Source: Streptomyces sp. WM6378 | Lineage (GTDB): Bacteria; Actinomycetota; Actinomycetes; Streptomycetales; Streptomycetaceae | Assembly (NCBI RefSeq): GCF_001279695.1 | Contig: NZ_LGDD01000059.1 | Coordinates: forward strand, 1-64,000 | Direction: 5' to 3' | Length of the DNA stretch: 64,000 nucleotides | In this document: piece by piece, positions 52,852 to 61,423 of the stretch | How positions within the stretch are numbered: the first letter of the stretch is position 1 | Layout of the letters: each line of letters starts with the position of its first letter | Position numbers and translations under genes: made by a program | The notes under the pieces: generated by a model | Databases searched by the model: none | What the model saw: only the letters and a program-made list of their open reading frames with translations | What the model was told of the DNA's origin: nothing

Positions 52852-53669
52852 GCAACACGACGACGGTCGGGCTGATCACGCCCGAGCCGGGCCATCCGCT
52901 GCTCGCCGCCACGACGGAACTGCTCGGCCGCGAACACCGGGTGGTGACGGTCCACCCGGAGACGGCCGACGCCGCCGTGCTCGGCCGGCTCGCGGACGTC
53001 TACCTGCTGAAGTCGCGCACGCCCCGGGCTCTCGCGCTGGCCCGGGGGCTGGAGGCCCGCGGGGCCGTGGTGATCAACTCGGCGGAGGCGACCGCCCTGT
53101 GCCAGGACCGTACGGCCATGGCGGAGCGGGCCCGCGATGCGGGGCTGCCCTTCTCGGCGACCCGCACGTTCGGTTCGTTGGCCGAGCTCGCGGCCGATGC
53201 GGGGTCGACCGGTCCGCTGGTGGTGAAGAGCCGCCACAGCAGGCGGCACGACCTCGTCGCCCGTGTCGACAGCCCGGGCCGGCTGGCCGAGCTGGCTGGC
53301 GCATGGGCGGACGAACCCGTCGTGGCGCAGGAGTTCGCGGAGAACAACGGGTACGACCACAAACTCTGGGTGATCGACGGCACGGTGTTCGCGGCACTGC
53401 GCCGCTCCGAGCTCGCCCCCGGGGGCCGCGGTCCCACGGTGCCGCTCGCACTCGGTGAACTCCCGCCCGGCTGGGGCGAGTTGGTGGTCGAGGTCGGCGA
53501 CGTCTTCGGCCTCGACGTCTACGGGGTCGACGTCATAGACACGGTGGAGGGCACCCCGCTGATCGTCGACATCAACGCGTTCCCCGGGATCCGGGGACAG
53601 GCCGGCGCCCCGCAGGCCCTGGCGGCGCTGGCGCTGCGCAGGGCCCGTGCGGCGGTCGCGGCGGCCTGA
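52848..53669 (+). CDS. RimK-like ATP-grasp ligase, second of a pair
   Basis: 273 residues, GTG overlapping the upstream stop. It has the same fold as its neighbour but is divergent: LVVKSRHSRRHDLVARVDSP (Lys present, glycine loop reduced), QEFAENNGYDHKLWVIDG and VYGVDVIDTVEGTPLIVDIN. The weakened glycine loop suggests changed nucleotide binding or a regulatory subunit. With the first protein it may form a heteromeric ligase or act in two steps. Confidence 0.8.
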   Translation: MSNTTTVGLITPEPGHPLLAATTELLGREHRVVTVHPETADAAVLGRLADVYLLKSRTPRALALARGLEARGAVVINSAEATALCQDRTAMAERARDAGLPFSATRTFGSLAELAADAGSTGPLVVKSRHSRRHDLVARVDSPGRLAELAGAWADEPVVAQEFAENNGYDHKLWVIDGTVFAALRRSELAPGGRGPTVPLALGELPPGWGELVVEVGDVFGLDVYGVDVIDTVEGTPLIVDINAFPGIRGQAGAPQALAALALRRARAAVAAA

Positions 53670-53750
53670 GGGGGGTGTGGCTGAACCCGGTCCGACGGGG
53701 CGCAGGCACACGCCCGATCCGGGTAGACGCAGGGCCTCCGGCCGGCCCGC

Positions 53751-54359
53751 TCAGTTCGCCGTGTGCTGCAGCACCGTGTTCCAGGCGGTGATCACCGGGC
53801 GGTCGTGTTCGCGGCCGAGGCGGGACACTGCGCCCGTGTCGAGGACGAACAGTGCGCCCCCCGAAGCGGGCAGGCCGAGGTAGCGGGCGGTCAGGACGCG
53901 CAGGAAGTGGGAGTGGGCGATCAGGACGACGTCCTCGTCGCTCGCGCGCAGGGCGGCCTCGGCCTCGACCAGCACCCGGTCGGCCCGCGCGCCGACCTCG
54001 GCCGGGCTCTCGCCGGGATGGTCGGCAGGGCCGGGTGCGACGCCGTCGGTCCACAGGTTCCAGTCGGGGCGGCCGCGGTGGATCTCGACGGTGGTGATGC
54101 CCTCGTAGCCGCCGTAGTCCCATTCGTGGAGATCCGGGGTGATGCGGGCGTTCTTGAACCCGGCCAATTCGGCCGTGTGCACGGCCCGTTGGAGCGGGCT
54201 GACCAGGGCGAGGCCGATGGGCCGGTCGGCGAGCAGCGGCGCGACCGCGCGGGCCTGCTCTTCCCCGTGTGCCGTGAGCGGCAGGTCGGTGTAGCTCGTG
54301 TGCCGCCCCGACAGTGACCATTCGGTCTCCCCGTGACGTACGAGGATCAACTCACCCAT
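53751..54359 (-). CDS. Histidine phosphatase (phosphoglycerate mutase-like)
   Basis: 202 residues from ATG 54359. The catalytic histidine is in LVRHGETEWSLSGRHTSYTD. The second site is LIAHSHFLRVLTARYLGL, and the acid is in LHEWDYGGYEG. It dephosphorylates small phosphorylated substrates by way of a phosphohistidine. The specific substrate cannot be read from the sequence; the R-H-S-Y-T-D block is shared with acid-phosphatase-like members. Confidence 0.9.
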   Translation of the reverse strand: MGELILVRHGETEWSLSGRHTSYTDLPLTAHGEEQARAVAPLLADRPIGLALVSPLQRAVHTAELAGFKNARITPDLHEWDYGGYEGITTVEIHRGRPDWNLWTDGVAPGPADHPGESPAEVGARADRVLVEAEAALRASDEDVVLIAHSHFLRVLTARYLGLPASGGALFVLDTGAVSRLGREHDRPVITAWNTVLQHTAN

Positions 54360-54507
54360 GGCTGTGTATTCCGTTCTCCGTGTGCGTCCCCCGGCCGGTA
54401 CCGCCCCGGCCGTACGCGGGGACAACCTCCGAGGGTGCGCGCGCATTCCGGGTGTACCGGCGTGTCGGGCGTCGTATACCTCACGTGCGGGGCTGCGCCT
54501 TGCGCGC

Positions 54508-54535
54508 CGGGCCGGGATTTCTCGGGCCCGGCCCG
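54508..54535 (-). terminator. Probable terminator of the ABC exporter operon
   Basis: CGGGCCGGG (54508-54516), a 10-base loop, then CCCGGCCCG (54527-54535), 21 bases past the permease stop. No U tract. Confidence 0.45.
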
Positions 54536-54555
54536 CACGGCGCGGACCGGGACGC

Positions 54556-55758
54556 TCAGGCGGAGTGCAGGGCGAGCGTCGGAGACAGCCGGGATGCGCG
54601 AACCGCCGGATAGAGTCCGGCGACCGTCCCGATCACCAGCGTTGCGCCGAAGCCGCCCGCGACCGCCCACGGCGGAATCACCCAGGGGATGCCGCTCGAC
54701 GCCGAGTACACCGCTGTCGCGGCCCCGCCGAGCACGATGCCGGCCGCGCCGCCGAGCCCCGACAGGAGCAGTGACTCGGTGACGAACTGGCCCCGGATCT
54801 GGCCCCGGGTCGCGCCGATGGAACGGCGCAGGCCGATCTCGTAGCGGCGCTCCAGAACGGAAATGATCATGGTGTTGGCGACGCCGACCCCGCCGACCAG
54901 GAGCGCGACCCCGCCGAGCCCGAGCAGCAGGCTGCTGAACGCGCCCTCGGTGGCGGCCTTCGCCTGGAGACCCGAGGACGGGTCGGTGACGCTGACGTCG
55001 CGCGGCGTCTCGGGTGAGACCGTGCGCGGGATCAGGTCGTGGACCCGGTCGACCGAGGCATCGGCGGAGCGCTCGTAGAGGGCCGTCGGGTGGCCGTCGA
55101 AACCGAGGCGGCTCGTGGCGACGTCCCAGCCGACCAGGGCCGAGCGGGCGATGTCGGGGGCCAGCGGCAGCGGGTCGAGGATGCCGAGCACCGTGAAGTA
55201 CTGGCCGTTGATGAACACCTGCTGGCCGGGTGCGGTGATGCCGAGCCGGCCGGCTGCCACATCGCCGAGCACCACCGACGGATATTTCCCGGTGGCCGAG
55301 TTGAGGAAGGTCCCGCTGCGCATCGTGCCGCGCAGGGTGGTGAGCAGGCCGTCGGTCGCCGCCTGGACCTGGATGCCGCCGGTGATGCTGTCGGGGATCT
55401 TCTCCGACCGGCGTACGGTCTGCGGCACCGAGCCCGTCGCGCCGACGTGCTCCACTCCGGCGATCCGCCCCACCCGCCCGGCCGCGTCCTTCGCCAGCGG
55501 CACCGGCTTCCCGGTCAGCAGGTCCGTGCCGGGGGTCACGACCAGCATGTTGGTGCCGAGCTTGTCGAGTTCCCGGAGCAACTGCTCCTTGCTGGACGCC
55601 GAGATGCCCACCACCGCGATCATCGTGGCGATGCCGATCGCGATGCCGATCGCCGAGAGCACCACCCGCAGCGGGCGGCTGCGCATTCCGGCGGCGCCGG
55701 TGTGCAGGAGGTCGCGCGGGCCGAGCCGGGCCGGCCTGAGCGCCGGCCGCCCGCTCAT
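54556..55758 (-). CDS. MacB-like ABC transporter permease
   Basis: 400 residues. An N-terminal span (SRPLRVVLSAIGIAIGIATM) is followed by a large extracellular MacB-type domain at about 60-280. Three C-terminal spans form the FtsX fold (SSLLLGLGGVALLVGGVGVA, LERRYEIGLRRSIGATRGQI, LLSGLGGAAGIVLGGAATAV). It overlaps the ATPase gene by four bases. With the adaptor it forms a peptide or drug exporter driven by conformational change; the substrate is unknown. Confidence 0.88.
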   Translation of the reverse strand: MSGRPALRPARLGPRDLLHTGAAGMRSRPLRVVLSAIGIAIGIATMIAVVGISASSKEQLLRELDKLGTNMLVVTPGTDLLTGKPVPLAKDAAGRVGRIAGVEHVGATGSVPQTVRRSEKIPDSITGGIQVQAATDGLLTTLRGTMRSGTFLNSATGKYPSVVLGDVAAGRLGITAPGQQVFINGQYFTVLGILDPLPLAPDIARSALVGWDVATSRLGFDGHPTALYERSADASVDRVHDLIPRTVSPETPRDVSVTDPSSGLQAKAATEGAFSSLLLGLGGVALLVGGVGVANTMIISVLERRYEIGLRRSIGATRGQIRGQFVTESLLLSGLGGAAGIVLGGAATAVYSASSGIPWVIPPWAVAGGFGATLVIGTVAGLYPAVRASRLSPTLALHSA

Positions 55759-56519
55759 CGGACGTCCTCGGGCACAGGAGCCGTCCTTGGCCCGCTGTCC
55801 TCGATCGCGCGGCCGTCCGCGGCACCCGGGCCGATGTCCTCGACCACCCGCCCGTCCCGGATCCGCACCTGGCGCGGCAGCCGTGCCGCGATCTCCGTGT
55901 CGTGGGTGATCACGGCGATGGTCGCGCCCTCCTGGTTGAGTTCGTGGATGAGCTCCATCACCGCCGCGCCGGACGCCGAGTCGAGCGCGCCCGTCGGCTC
56001 GTCCGCGAGCAGCAGATCGGGCTCGCCGACGACGGCGCGGGCGATGGCCACACGCTGCTTCTGCCCCCCTGACAATTCGTGCGGCCGGTGCCGCATACGG
56101 TCGCCCAGGCCGACTCGCTCAAGGGCCACGGCCGCCCGCTTGCGGCGTTCGGCGCGCGGCAGCCCGGAGTAGAGGAGCCCCTCCGCCACGTTGTCCTGCG
56201 CGCTGATGCCCGGTACGAGGTGGAAGGCCTGGAAGACGAAGCCGATGTGCTGGGCCCGCAGGGCGGAGAGCTTCCGGTCGGTGAGGGCCGCCGCGTCGTG
56301 ACCGGCGAGGGTCACGGACCCGGCGGTCGGCAGGTCGAGGGTGCCGATGATGTGCAGCAGGGTGGACTTGCCCGAGCCGGACGGGCCGACGATCGCCAGG
56401 AGCTCGCCCCGCTCGACGGTGAGGTCCACCCCGCGCAACGCGGCGACCGGGCCCGGGTACTCCTTGGTCACGCCGGTCAGTTCGACGACCGGCGGCTGGG
56501 TGAGGGGGACAGTGCTCAT
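55755..56519 (-). CDS. ABC transporter ATP-binding protein (MacB/LolD type)
   Basis: 254 residues. Complete nucleotide site: VGPSGSGKSTLLHIIGTLDL (Walker A), GFVFQAFHLVPGISAQDNV (Q-loop), LSGGQKQRVAIARAVVGEPD (signature) and LLLADEPTGALD (Walker B). The C-terminal 25 residues (DIGPGAADGRAIEDSGPRTA) are an extra disordered tail. It overlaps both neighbours by four bases. Confidence 0.92.
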   Translation of the reverse strand: MSTVPLTQPPVVELTGVTKEYPGPVAALRGVDLTVERGELLAIVGPSGSGKSTLLHIIGTLDLPTAGSVTLAGHDAAALTDRKLSALRAQHIGFVFQAFHLVPGISAQDNVAEGLLYSGLPRAERRKRAAVALERVGLGDRMRHRPHELSGGQKQRVAIARAVVGEPDLLLADEPTGALDSASGAAVMELIHELNQEGATIAVITHDTEIAARLPRQVRIRDGRVVEDIGPGAADGRAIEDSGPRTAPVPEDVR

Positions 56520-57580
56520 GTCGAGGGCACCCCGACCCGCAGCCCCGAGCGCAACCCGTCCCCGGATATCTCGACCCGCCCCTGCGCGAACATGCCGAGC
56601 CTCACCTTCACTTCGTGCGCCTTGCCGTCCGCCACCACCTGCACCCCGAACGAGCCGTCGTCGAGCGCGAGCAGCGCGCCGACCGGCACGCTCAGCACGT
56701 TCTTGCGGGTCTCGCCGCTGAGCTTCACGGTCGCGGGGGACTTGTCGATGCCCTTGACCTTGCCCGGGTCGTCGAAGGTGACGGTCACCGCGATCCGGGG
56801 CGTCTTGTCGTTCGGGTCGTCGCCCGCCTTGGCACTCGCGCCGACCGAGGACACCGTGCCCGAGGTGGTGGTCCCGTCGGGCAGCTCCACCCGCACCTTG
56901 CCGCCCGTCTTGGCGAGGGCCGCGTCCGACACCTTGAGCTGGAGCTGTACGACCCGGTCGGAACTGGTCGTCGTCATGATCTTCTGGCCGGGTGCGGTGC
57001 GGTCGCCCACTGCGGCGTCCGCGCTCTGCACCCGGACAGGACCGGTGGCGAAGGCGATCTGCTCCGGCCCCGCCCGACCGCTCTGCGCAAGGCCGTGCTC
57101 CTTCTGCCAGCGCTTGACCGCATCGGCGGTTCCGGGGGTGAACGTCTCGTCGTCGGCAAGCCCGCCGCCGTATCCGAGAGCCCGCAGGTTCGTCTTCAAC
57201 TGCCGTACGTCGGAGCCCTTGTCGCCGCTCTTGAGGACCCGGTACATCGGCTCCGTCCCGTACATCAGCCGGACGTCCTTCCCGTCGACCGCGTACAGCC
57301 TCTCGTCCCGTCCGATGCTGGAACCGCTGCCCGCGATCCAGGTCAGCGTGCCGCCCGCGCCCGCGTTGAGCTTGCTCTCGCGGGAGTAGCCGAGGGTGCC
57401 GTCGACGCTGGCGCTGCTCACCAGATCGCCCTGCTGGATGGGCGCGGTGGCGGGCGGAAGGCCGGTCTGGCGCTGGGCGGAGTCCTTGGGTCCGGGCTGA
57501 GCGAGGCCCGTGACGGCGAACCCGCCGCCCGTCACGGCCGCCACCGCGACCCCCGCCGCGATCATGGTCCGGGGCCTCAT
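56516..57580 (-). CDS. Efflux adaptor protein with peptidoglycan-binding domain
   Basis: 354 residues from ATG 57580. The N-terminal span (MIAAGVAVAAVTGGGFAVTG) anchors it outside. Residues ~105-165 form a PG_binding_1 domain (LKSGDKGSDVRQLKTNLRAL, FTPGTADAVKRWQKEHGLAQ), which would hold the pump to the wall. Beta-barrel and membrane-proximal adaptor domains follow (LQLKVSDAALAKTGGKVRVE, LSVPVGALLALDDGSFGVQV). It takes the place of MacA in a Gram-positive setting. It overlaps the lipoprotein gene by four bases. Confidence 0.85.
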   Translation of the reverse strand: MRPRTMIAAGVAVAAVTGGGFAVTGLAQPGPKDSAQRQTGLPPATAPIQQGDLVSSASVDGTLGYSRESKLNAGAGGTLTWIAGSGSSIGRDERLYAVDGKDVRLMYGTEPMYRVLKSGDKGSDVRQLKTNLRALGYGGGLADDETFTPGTADAVKRWQKEHGLAQSGRAGPEQIAFATGPVRVQSADAAVGDRTAPGQKIMTTTSSDRVVQLQLKVSDAALAKTGGKVRVELPDGTTTSGTVSSVGASAKAGDDPNDKTPRIAVTVTFDDPGKVKGIDKSPATVKLSGETRKNVLSVPVGALLALDDGSFGVQVVADGKAHEVKVRLGMFAQGRVEISGDGLRSGLRVGVPST

Positions 57581-58080
57581 GCGGCGCACTCGTTGAGGGC
57601 CTTCATGAACTTGTCCTTGTCGGCACCGTCGGGAATCCTGAAGCCGCTGCTGTGGCCGCCCTCGACCTTCGGGTCGGGCATGTCGAAGCCCTTGCCCCGC
57701 AGGCACTGGGCGATCTTGACCTGCTGGTCCTGCTGCTTCGGGTCGGGAGCGCCGGTGCCGCCGCCTCCCTCGACACCCGAGCCGCACGCATTGAGCGCCT
57801 GGTTCCACTTGTCCGCCGAGGTGCCCTGCGGCTGGGAGAGGGCCTGAGCATACGGGTTCTCGCCCGGCTTGAGGTCGGGCACGTCCATGCCCTGCTTGCG
57901 CAGGCAGCTGCGCAGCGCCTGCGCCTTGTCGGCCGCCGACGAGTCCCCGCCGGAGCCGTCGTCGGAGGCACCCGAATCCTTGCCGGAGCCGCCGCCCGAC
58001 GAGCCGGAGCAGCCGGAGGCGAACAGGGCGAGACCTGCCGTTCCGGATGCCAGGACCAGGGTGAGCCGGTGGTTCCTCAT
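57577..58080 (-). CDS. Lipoprotein of the efflux operon
   Basis: 167 residues from ATG 58080. The signal peptide ends in a lipobox (LALFASGC, Cys24), followed by a Gly/Ser-rich linker. Two internally similar cysteine-bearing units follow, each with a core LRSCLRKQGMDVPDLKPGE / AQCLRGKGFDMPDPK and a later Asn-Glu-Cys or Asn-Ala-Cys end (QALNACGS, KALNECAA). The two disulfide-ready repeats suggest a small substrate-binding or sensor protein. First gene of the exporter unit. Confidence 0.8.
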   Translation of the reverse strand: MRNHRLTLVLASGTAGLALFASGCSGSSGGGSGKDSGASDDGSGGDSSAADKAQALRSCLRKQGMDVPDLKPGENPYAQALSQPQGTSADKWNQALNACGSGVEGGGGTGAPDPKQQDQQVKIAQCLRGKGFDMPDPKVEGGHSSGFRIPDGADKDKFMKALNECAA

Positions 58081-58243
58081 CGTTTCTCTCCTCGCGGACA
58101 TGCGTGGACGCGGCAGCGCGCGCCGGCCGCCGAGCGGCGGCCGAGGAGAGCGTCCAGGAACGCGCTGTTTCGTTTCCCTTACGGCGCCCGCCGTCGCCCC
58201 GCGTAACAACGGCGAAAGGCCCGTTTCAGGTAGACAGGGGGGC

Positions 58244-58942
58244 ATGCGCGTACTGGTGGTGGAAGACGAGGCGTTCCTGGCCACGATGATCGCCGAGGGC
58301 CTGCGCCGCGATGCGATCGCGGTGGACGTCGCCCTCGACGGCCTCAGCGGGCTCCGCAAGGCACAGCTCGGCGACTACGACGTCCTCGTGCTGGACCGCG
58401 ACCTGCCCGGCCTGCACGGCGACGAGGTCTGCCGCCAAGTCGTGGCCGAGGGACTGCTCACCCGGGTGCTCATGCTCACCGCGTCGGGCACCGTGCGCGA
58501 CCGGGTCGAGGGTCTCGGCCTCGGCGCCGACGACTACCTCACGAAGCCGTTCGCGTACGACGAACTCCTCGCCCGGGTGCTCGCGCTCGGCCGCCGAGCC
58601 CGGCCCGCACTGCCCCCGGTCATCGAACGGGCCGGCATCGTCCTGGACACCGCTCGCCGCCGAGCGAGCCGCCACGGACGCGAACTCACCCTGACCCGCA
58701 AGGAGTTCGCCGTCCTGGAAACCCTGATGCGGGCCGATGGCGGGGTGGTCAGCGGCGAGGACCTCATCGAGCAGGTGTGGGAGGAACACGCCGGGTACGA
58801 CACCAATCCGGTACGGGTCGCCCTCAGCCGGCTGCGCGCCAAACTCGGCGAGCCGGCGGTGATCGAAACCGTCCCCGGAGTGGGCTACCGCATCGCCCGG
58901 GACCCGGACGGCGTCGAGGGCGCCCGGCGGGCCGAGCGGTGA
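58244..58942 (+). CDS. OmpR-family response regulator
   Basis: 232 residues from ATG 58244. Receiver: VVEDEAFLATMIAEGLRRDA, phospho-acceptor Asp51 in VLVLDRDLPGLHGDE, and YLTKPFAYDELLARVLA with the conserved Lys. The output is a winged helix (LTLTRKEFAVLETLMRADGG, YDTNPVRVALSRLRAKLG). It is coupled to its kinase by a GTGA overlap and divergent from the exporter operon, which is its likely target, as in known peptide-antibiotic resistance modules. Confidence 0.93.
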   Translation: MRVLVVEDEAFLATMIAEGLRRDAIAVDVALDGLSGLRKAQLGDYDVLVLDRDLPGLHGDEVCRQVVAEGLLTRVLMLTASGTVRDRVEGLGLGADDYLTKPFAYDELLARVLALGRRARPALPPVIERAGIVLDTARRRASRHGRELTLTRKEFAVLETLMRADGGVVSGEDLIEQVWEEHAGYDTNPVRVALSRLRAKLGEPAVIETVPGVGYRIARDPDGVEGARRAER

Positions 58943-60105
58943 TCCGCCGCTTGCTGCCCAGCACCGAGCGGGCCCGGCTGACCGCCCTGTACGGCGGGCT
59001 GCTCCTGCTCGCCGGATGCGTCCTGGTCGGCGTGATCTACGTACTCGTCCAGGACGGCCTCGACAACCGAATCGGCACCGCCTTCACGGGAGTCGTGCCC
59101 GGCGGCCGGACCTCGCCGCAGCCCACCGCCACCCCGCCCGGCGACCTCATCCCGTCCGAGCAGGCCGGCGAGCACGCCAGGACGCAGGTGGTTCAGGTCG
59201 TCGCGGCGACCACCCTCAACCGCCTGCTGACCGTCTCCGGGATCGCGCTCGCCGTCTTCGCCGTGCTCTCGGTGTTCCTGGCCTGGTGGATGGCGGGACG
59301 GGTGCTGCGCCCGGTCGGCCTCATCACCGCCACCGCGCGCAAGCTCTCCGGCGAGAACCTGCACCAGCGCATCGACCTGGAGGGACCGCCCGGCGAGCTC
59401 AAGCAGCTCGCCGACACCTTCGACCAGATGCTGGGCCGGATCGAGCAACTGGTCGGCGCCCAGCGGAGGTTCGCCGCGAACGCCGCCCATGAACTGCGCA
59501 CCCCGCTGGCCGTTCAGCGGGCCGCCGCCGAGATCGGCCTCGTCGACCCCGACCCCGAGCGGATCAGGTGGATCCGCGGCGAACTCCTCCAAGTCGCCGA
59601 CAGCAGTGAGCAGTTGATCGATTCGCTCCTGCTGCTCGCCGCCACCGACCAGGGGCTGGAGCGCCGCGAACCGGTGGCATTCGACGAGAGCGTGGCCGCC
59701 GTGGCCGGTGAACACCGCGACGAGGCGGGTGAACGCGGCATCACCTTCACGACCGCGCTGGAACCCCTGACCGTCGAGGGCGACCCCGTGCTGCTCACCC
59801 ATCTGAGCCGCAACCTCATCGGCAACGCGCTCCGCTACAACCACCGTGACGGCAGCGTCCACATCGCCCTCGTCGCGGCCGACCGTACGCTACGGATCAC
59901 GAACACCGGCCCGGCCGTGCCGCAGGACGCGGTGCCGGAGCTCTTCGAACCCTTCCGCCGCCTGAACGAACGCCGGCACGCGCCCGGCGAGGGCGCCGGT
60001 CTCGGTCTCGCCCTGGTCGCGTCCATCGCGCGCGCCCACGGTGGCCGGGCCACGGCCGAGGCGAACCCGGGCGGCGGCCTCACGGTGACCGTCCGCCTGC
60101 CCTGA
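58939..60105 (+). CDS. Sensor histidine kinase
   Basis: 388 residues, GTG 58939 overlapping the response regulator stop. Two spans (residues ~15-37 and ~97-117) flank a small 60-residue Pro-rich external loop. HAMP, then the H-box AANAAHELRTPLAVQRAAAE with His184, then ATPase motifs NLIGNALRYNHRDGSVHIAL, NTGPAVPQDAVPELFEPFRR and GEGAGLGLALVASIARAHGG. The short external part suggests sensing within the membrane, or through the neighbouring exporter. Confidence 0.93.
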   Translation: MIRRLLPSTERARLTALYGGLLLLAGCVLVGVIYVLVQDGLDNRIGTAFTGVVPGGRTSPQPTATPPGDLIPSEQAGEHARTQVVQVVAATTLNRLLTVSGIALAVFAVLSVFLAWWMAGRVLRPVGLITATARKLSGENLHQRIDLEGPPGELKQLADTFDQMLGRIEQLVGAQRRFAANAAHELRTPLAVQRAAAEIGLVDPDPERIRWIRGELLQVADSSEQLIDSLLLLAATDQGLERREPVAFDESVAAVAGEHRDEAGERGITFTTALEPLTVEGDPVLLTHLSRNLIGNALRYNHRDGSVHIALVAADRTLRITNTGPAVPQDAVPELFEPFRRLNERRHAPGEGAGLGLALVASIARAHGGRATAEANPGGGLTVTVRLP

Positions 60106-60117
60106 CCGGGAACCGGG

Positions 60118-60564
60118 TCAGGGGTGCATGCGCGCCCCCTTGAGGATCTTGTCCACCGCGTTGCGCGGCCCGTGGACGGCCAGACCGACCAGATCGAGGT
60201 CGGCCCCGGGCACGGCCCGGACCGCCGCCCGGTTGTCCGCGTCGTTGCCCGTGCTGAACATGTCGCTCGTGAACACCGCCCGGGGCAGCTCGCGGCTCAG
60301 GGCGCGGGTGTGGGCCGCGCGCAGGACTTCCTTGCTCCCCTCGAAGACGAGGACCGGCTGACGGAACAGCGGGAGGTAGGGGGTGCCGTCGGCATCGGCG
60401 TACGGCTCGCCGATGATCTCGGGCAGCGCCGTGCCGAGCCCGCTGACCAGGAAGGCCGTCACATTGAGCCGCTGCCAGATGTGCAGGTCGTCGCGCAGCA
60501 GCACGGCGATCTTCGTGTCGAAACGTACGGGCGCACTGTCGGATGTCATGGACTCGGATGTCAT
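60118..60564 (-). CDS. DUF2000-family protein
   Basis: 148 residues from ATG 60564 (MTSESMTSDSAPVRF); a second ATG at 60549 is equally plausible because a 15-bp tandem repeat duplicates the start. The body matches DUF2000: FDTKIAVLLRDDLHIWQRLN, VTAFLVSGLGTALPEIIGEP and PVLVFEGSKEVLRAAHTRAL. It belongs to a fold related to peptidyl-tRNA hydrolase II; the function is unknown. It is divergent from an AraC regulator, a frequent pairing. Confidence 0.82.
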   Translation of the reverse strand: MTSESMTSDSAPVRFDTKIAVLLRDDLHIWQRLNVTAFLVSGLGTALPEIIGEPYADADGTPYLPLFRQPVLVFEGSKEVLRAAHTRALSRELPRAVFTSDMFSTGNDADNRAAVRAVPGADLDLVGLAVHGPRNAVDKILKGARMHP

Positions 60565-60613
60565 GGACTGAGACTGCCGAACCCGCCCACGCCGCGTCTT
60601 GTACGTTCCTTGC

Positions 60614-61414
60614 ATGACCGCAGGACAGGAGATCTCCGCTTGGCGGCCCCGGGTCGCCGGGGTCGTGGAGGTCTTCCACGCCCGGTTCACCGAGCACTCC
60701 TACCCGATGCACGTCCACGACAGCTGGACGCTGCTGATCGTCGACGACGGCGCGGTGCGCTACGACCTGGACCGCCACGAACGCGGCACTCCGGGCGACG
60801 CGGTGACCCTGCTCCCGCCGGACGTGCCGCACAACGGCTCCGCGGCCACCGCCCAGGGCTTTCGCAAGCGGGTGGTCTACCTGGAGCGGACCCAGCTCGA
60901 CGAGAGTTTCATCGCGCCCGCGGTCGACGGCCCCGACCTCGTGGACGCCGTACTGCGCCGCCGGGTCGGGCAGTTGCACACGGCCCTCGCGCTCCGCGGT
61001 GAGGAGCTGGAGGCCGAGAGCAGGCTCGCGCTCATCGCCGAGCGGCTGCGCGACCATCTGCGCCCGCGGCACGTGACCGGTTCGGCAGGCCCCGGCCGCT
61101 CGGTGGCGCGGCGCCTGCGAGACCTCCTCGACGCCCGGGTCGTCGACGGCGTGAGCCTGGAGGAGGCCGCGGGCCTGGTGCACGCGCACCCGACACATCT
61201 GGTGCGCGCCTTCACCGCGGAGTTCGGCATCGCGCCGCACCAGTATCTGACGGCCCGTCGGGTCGACCGGGCCCGGGGACTGCTCCTCGACGGACTGGCG
61301 CCCGGTGACGTGGCCCGCGCCACCGGGTTCTACGACCAGTCCCATCTGACCCGCCACTTCAAGCGGGTGGTGGGTACCGCGCCGGGCCGCTATGCCCGGC
61401 GTGCCCGGGCCTGA
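60614..61414 (+). CDS. AraC-family regulator
   Basis: 266 residues from ATG 60614. A cupin-like sensor comes first (HSYPMHVHDSWTLLIVDDGA, GDAVTLLPPDVPHNGSA). The C-terminal double helix-turn-helix reads GVSLEEAAGLVHAHPTHLVR, FGIAPHQYLTARRVDRARGL and ATGFYDQSHLTRHFKRVVGT. It is separated by only 49 bases from the divergent DUF2000 gene, whose expression it probably controls. Confidence 0.92.
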   Translation: MTAGQEISAWRPRVAGVVEVFHARFTEHSYPMHVHDSWTLLIVDDGAVRYDLDRHERGTPGDAVTLLPPDVPHNGSAATAQGFRKRVVYLERTQLDESFIAPAVDGPDLVDAVLRRRVGQLHTALALRGEELEAESRLALIAERLRDHLRPRHVTGSAGPGRSVARRLRDLLDARVVDGVSLEEAAGLVHAHPTHLVRAFTAEFGIAPHQYLTARRVDRARGLLLDGLAPGDVARATGFYDQSHLTRHFKRVVGTAPGRYARRARA

Positions 61415-61423
61415 CGCCCGGGT

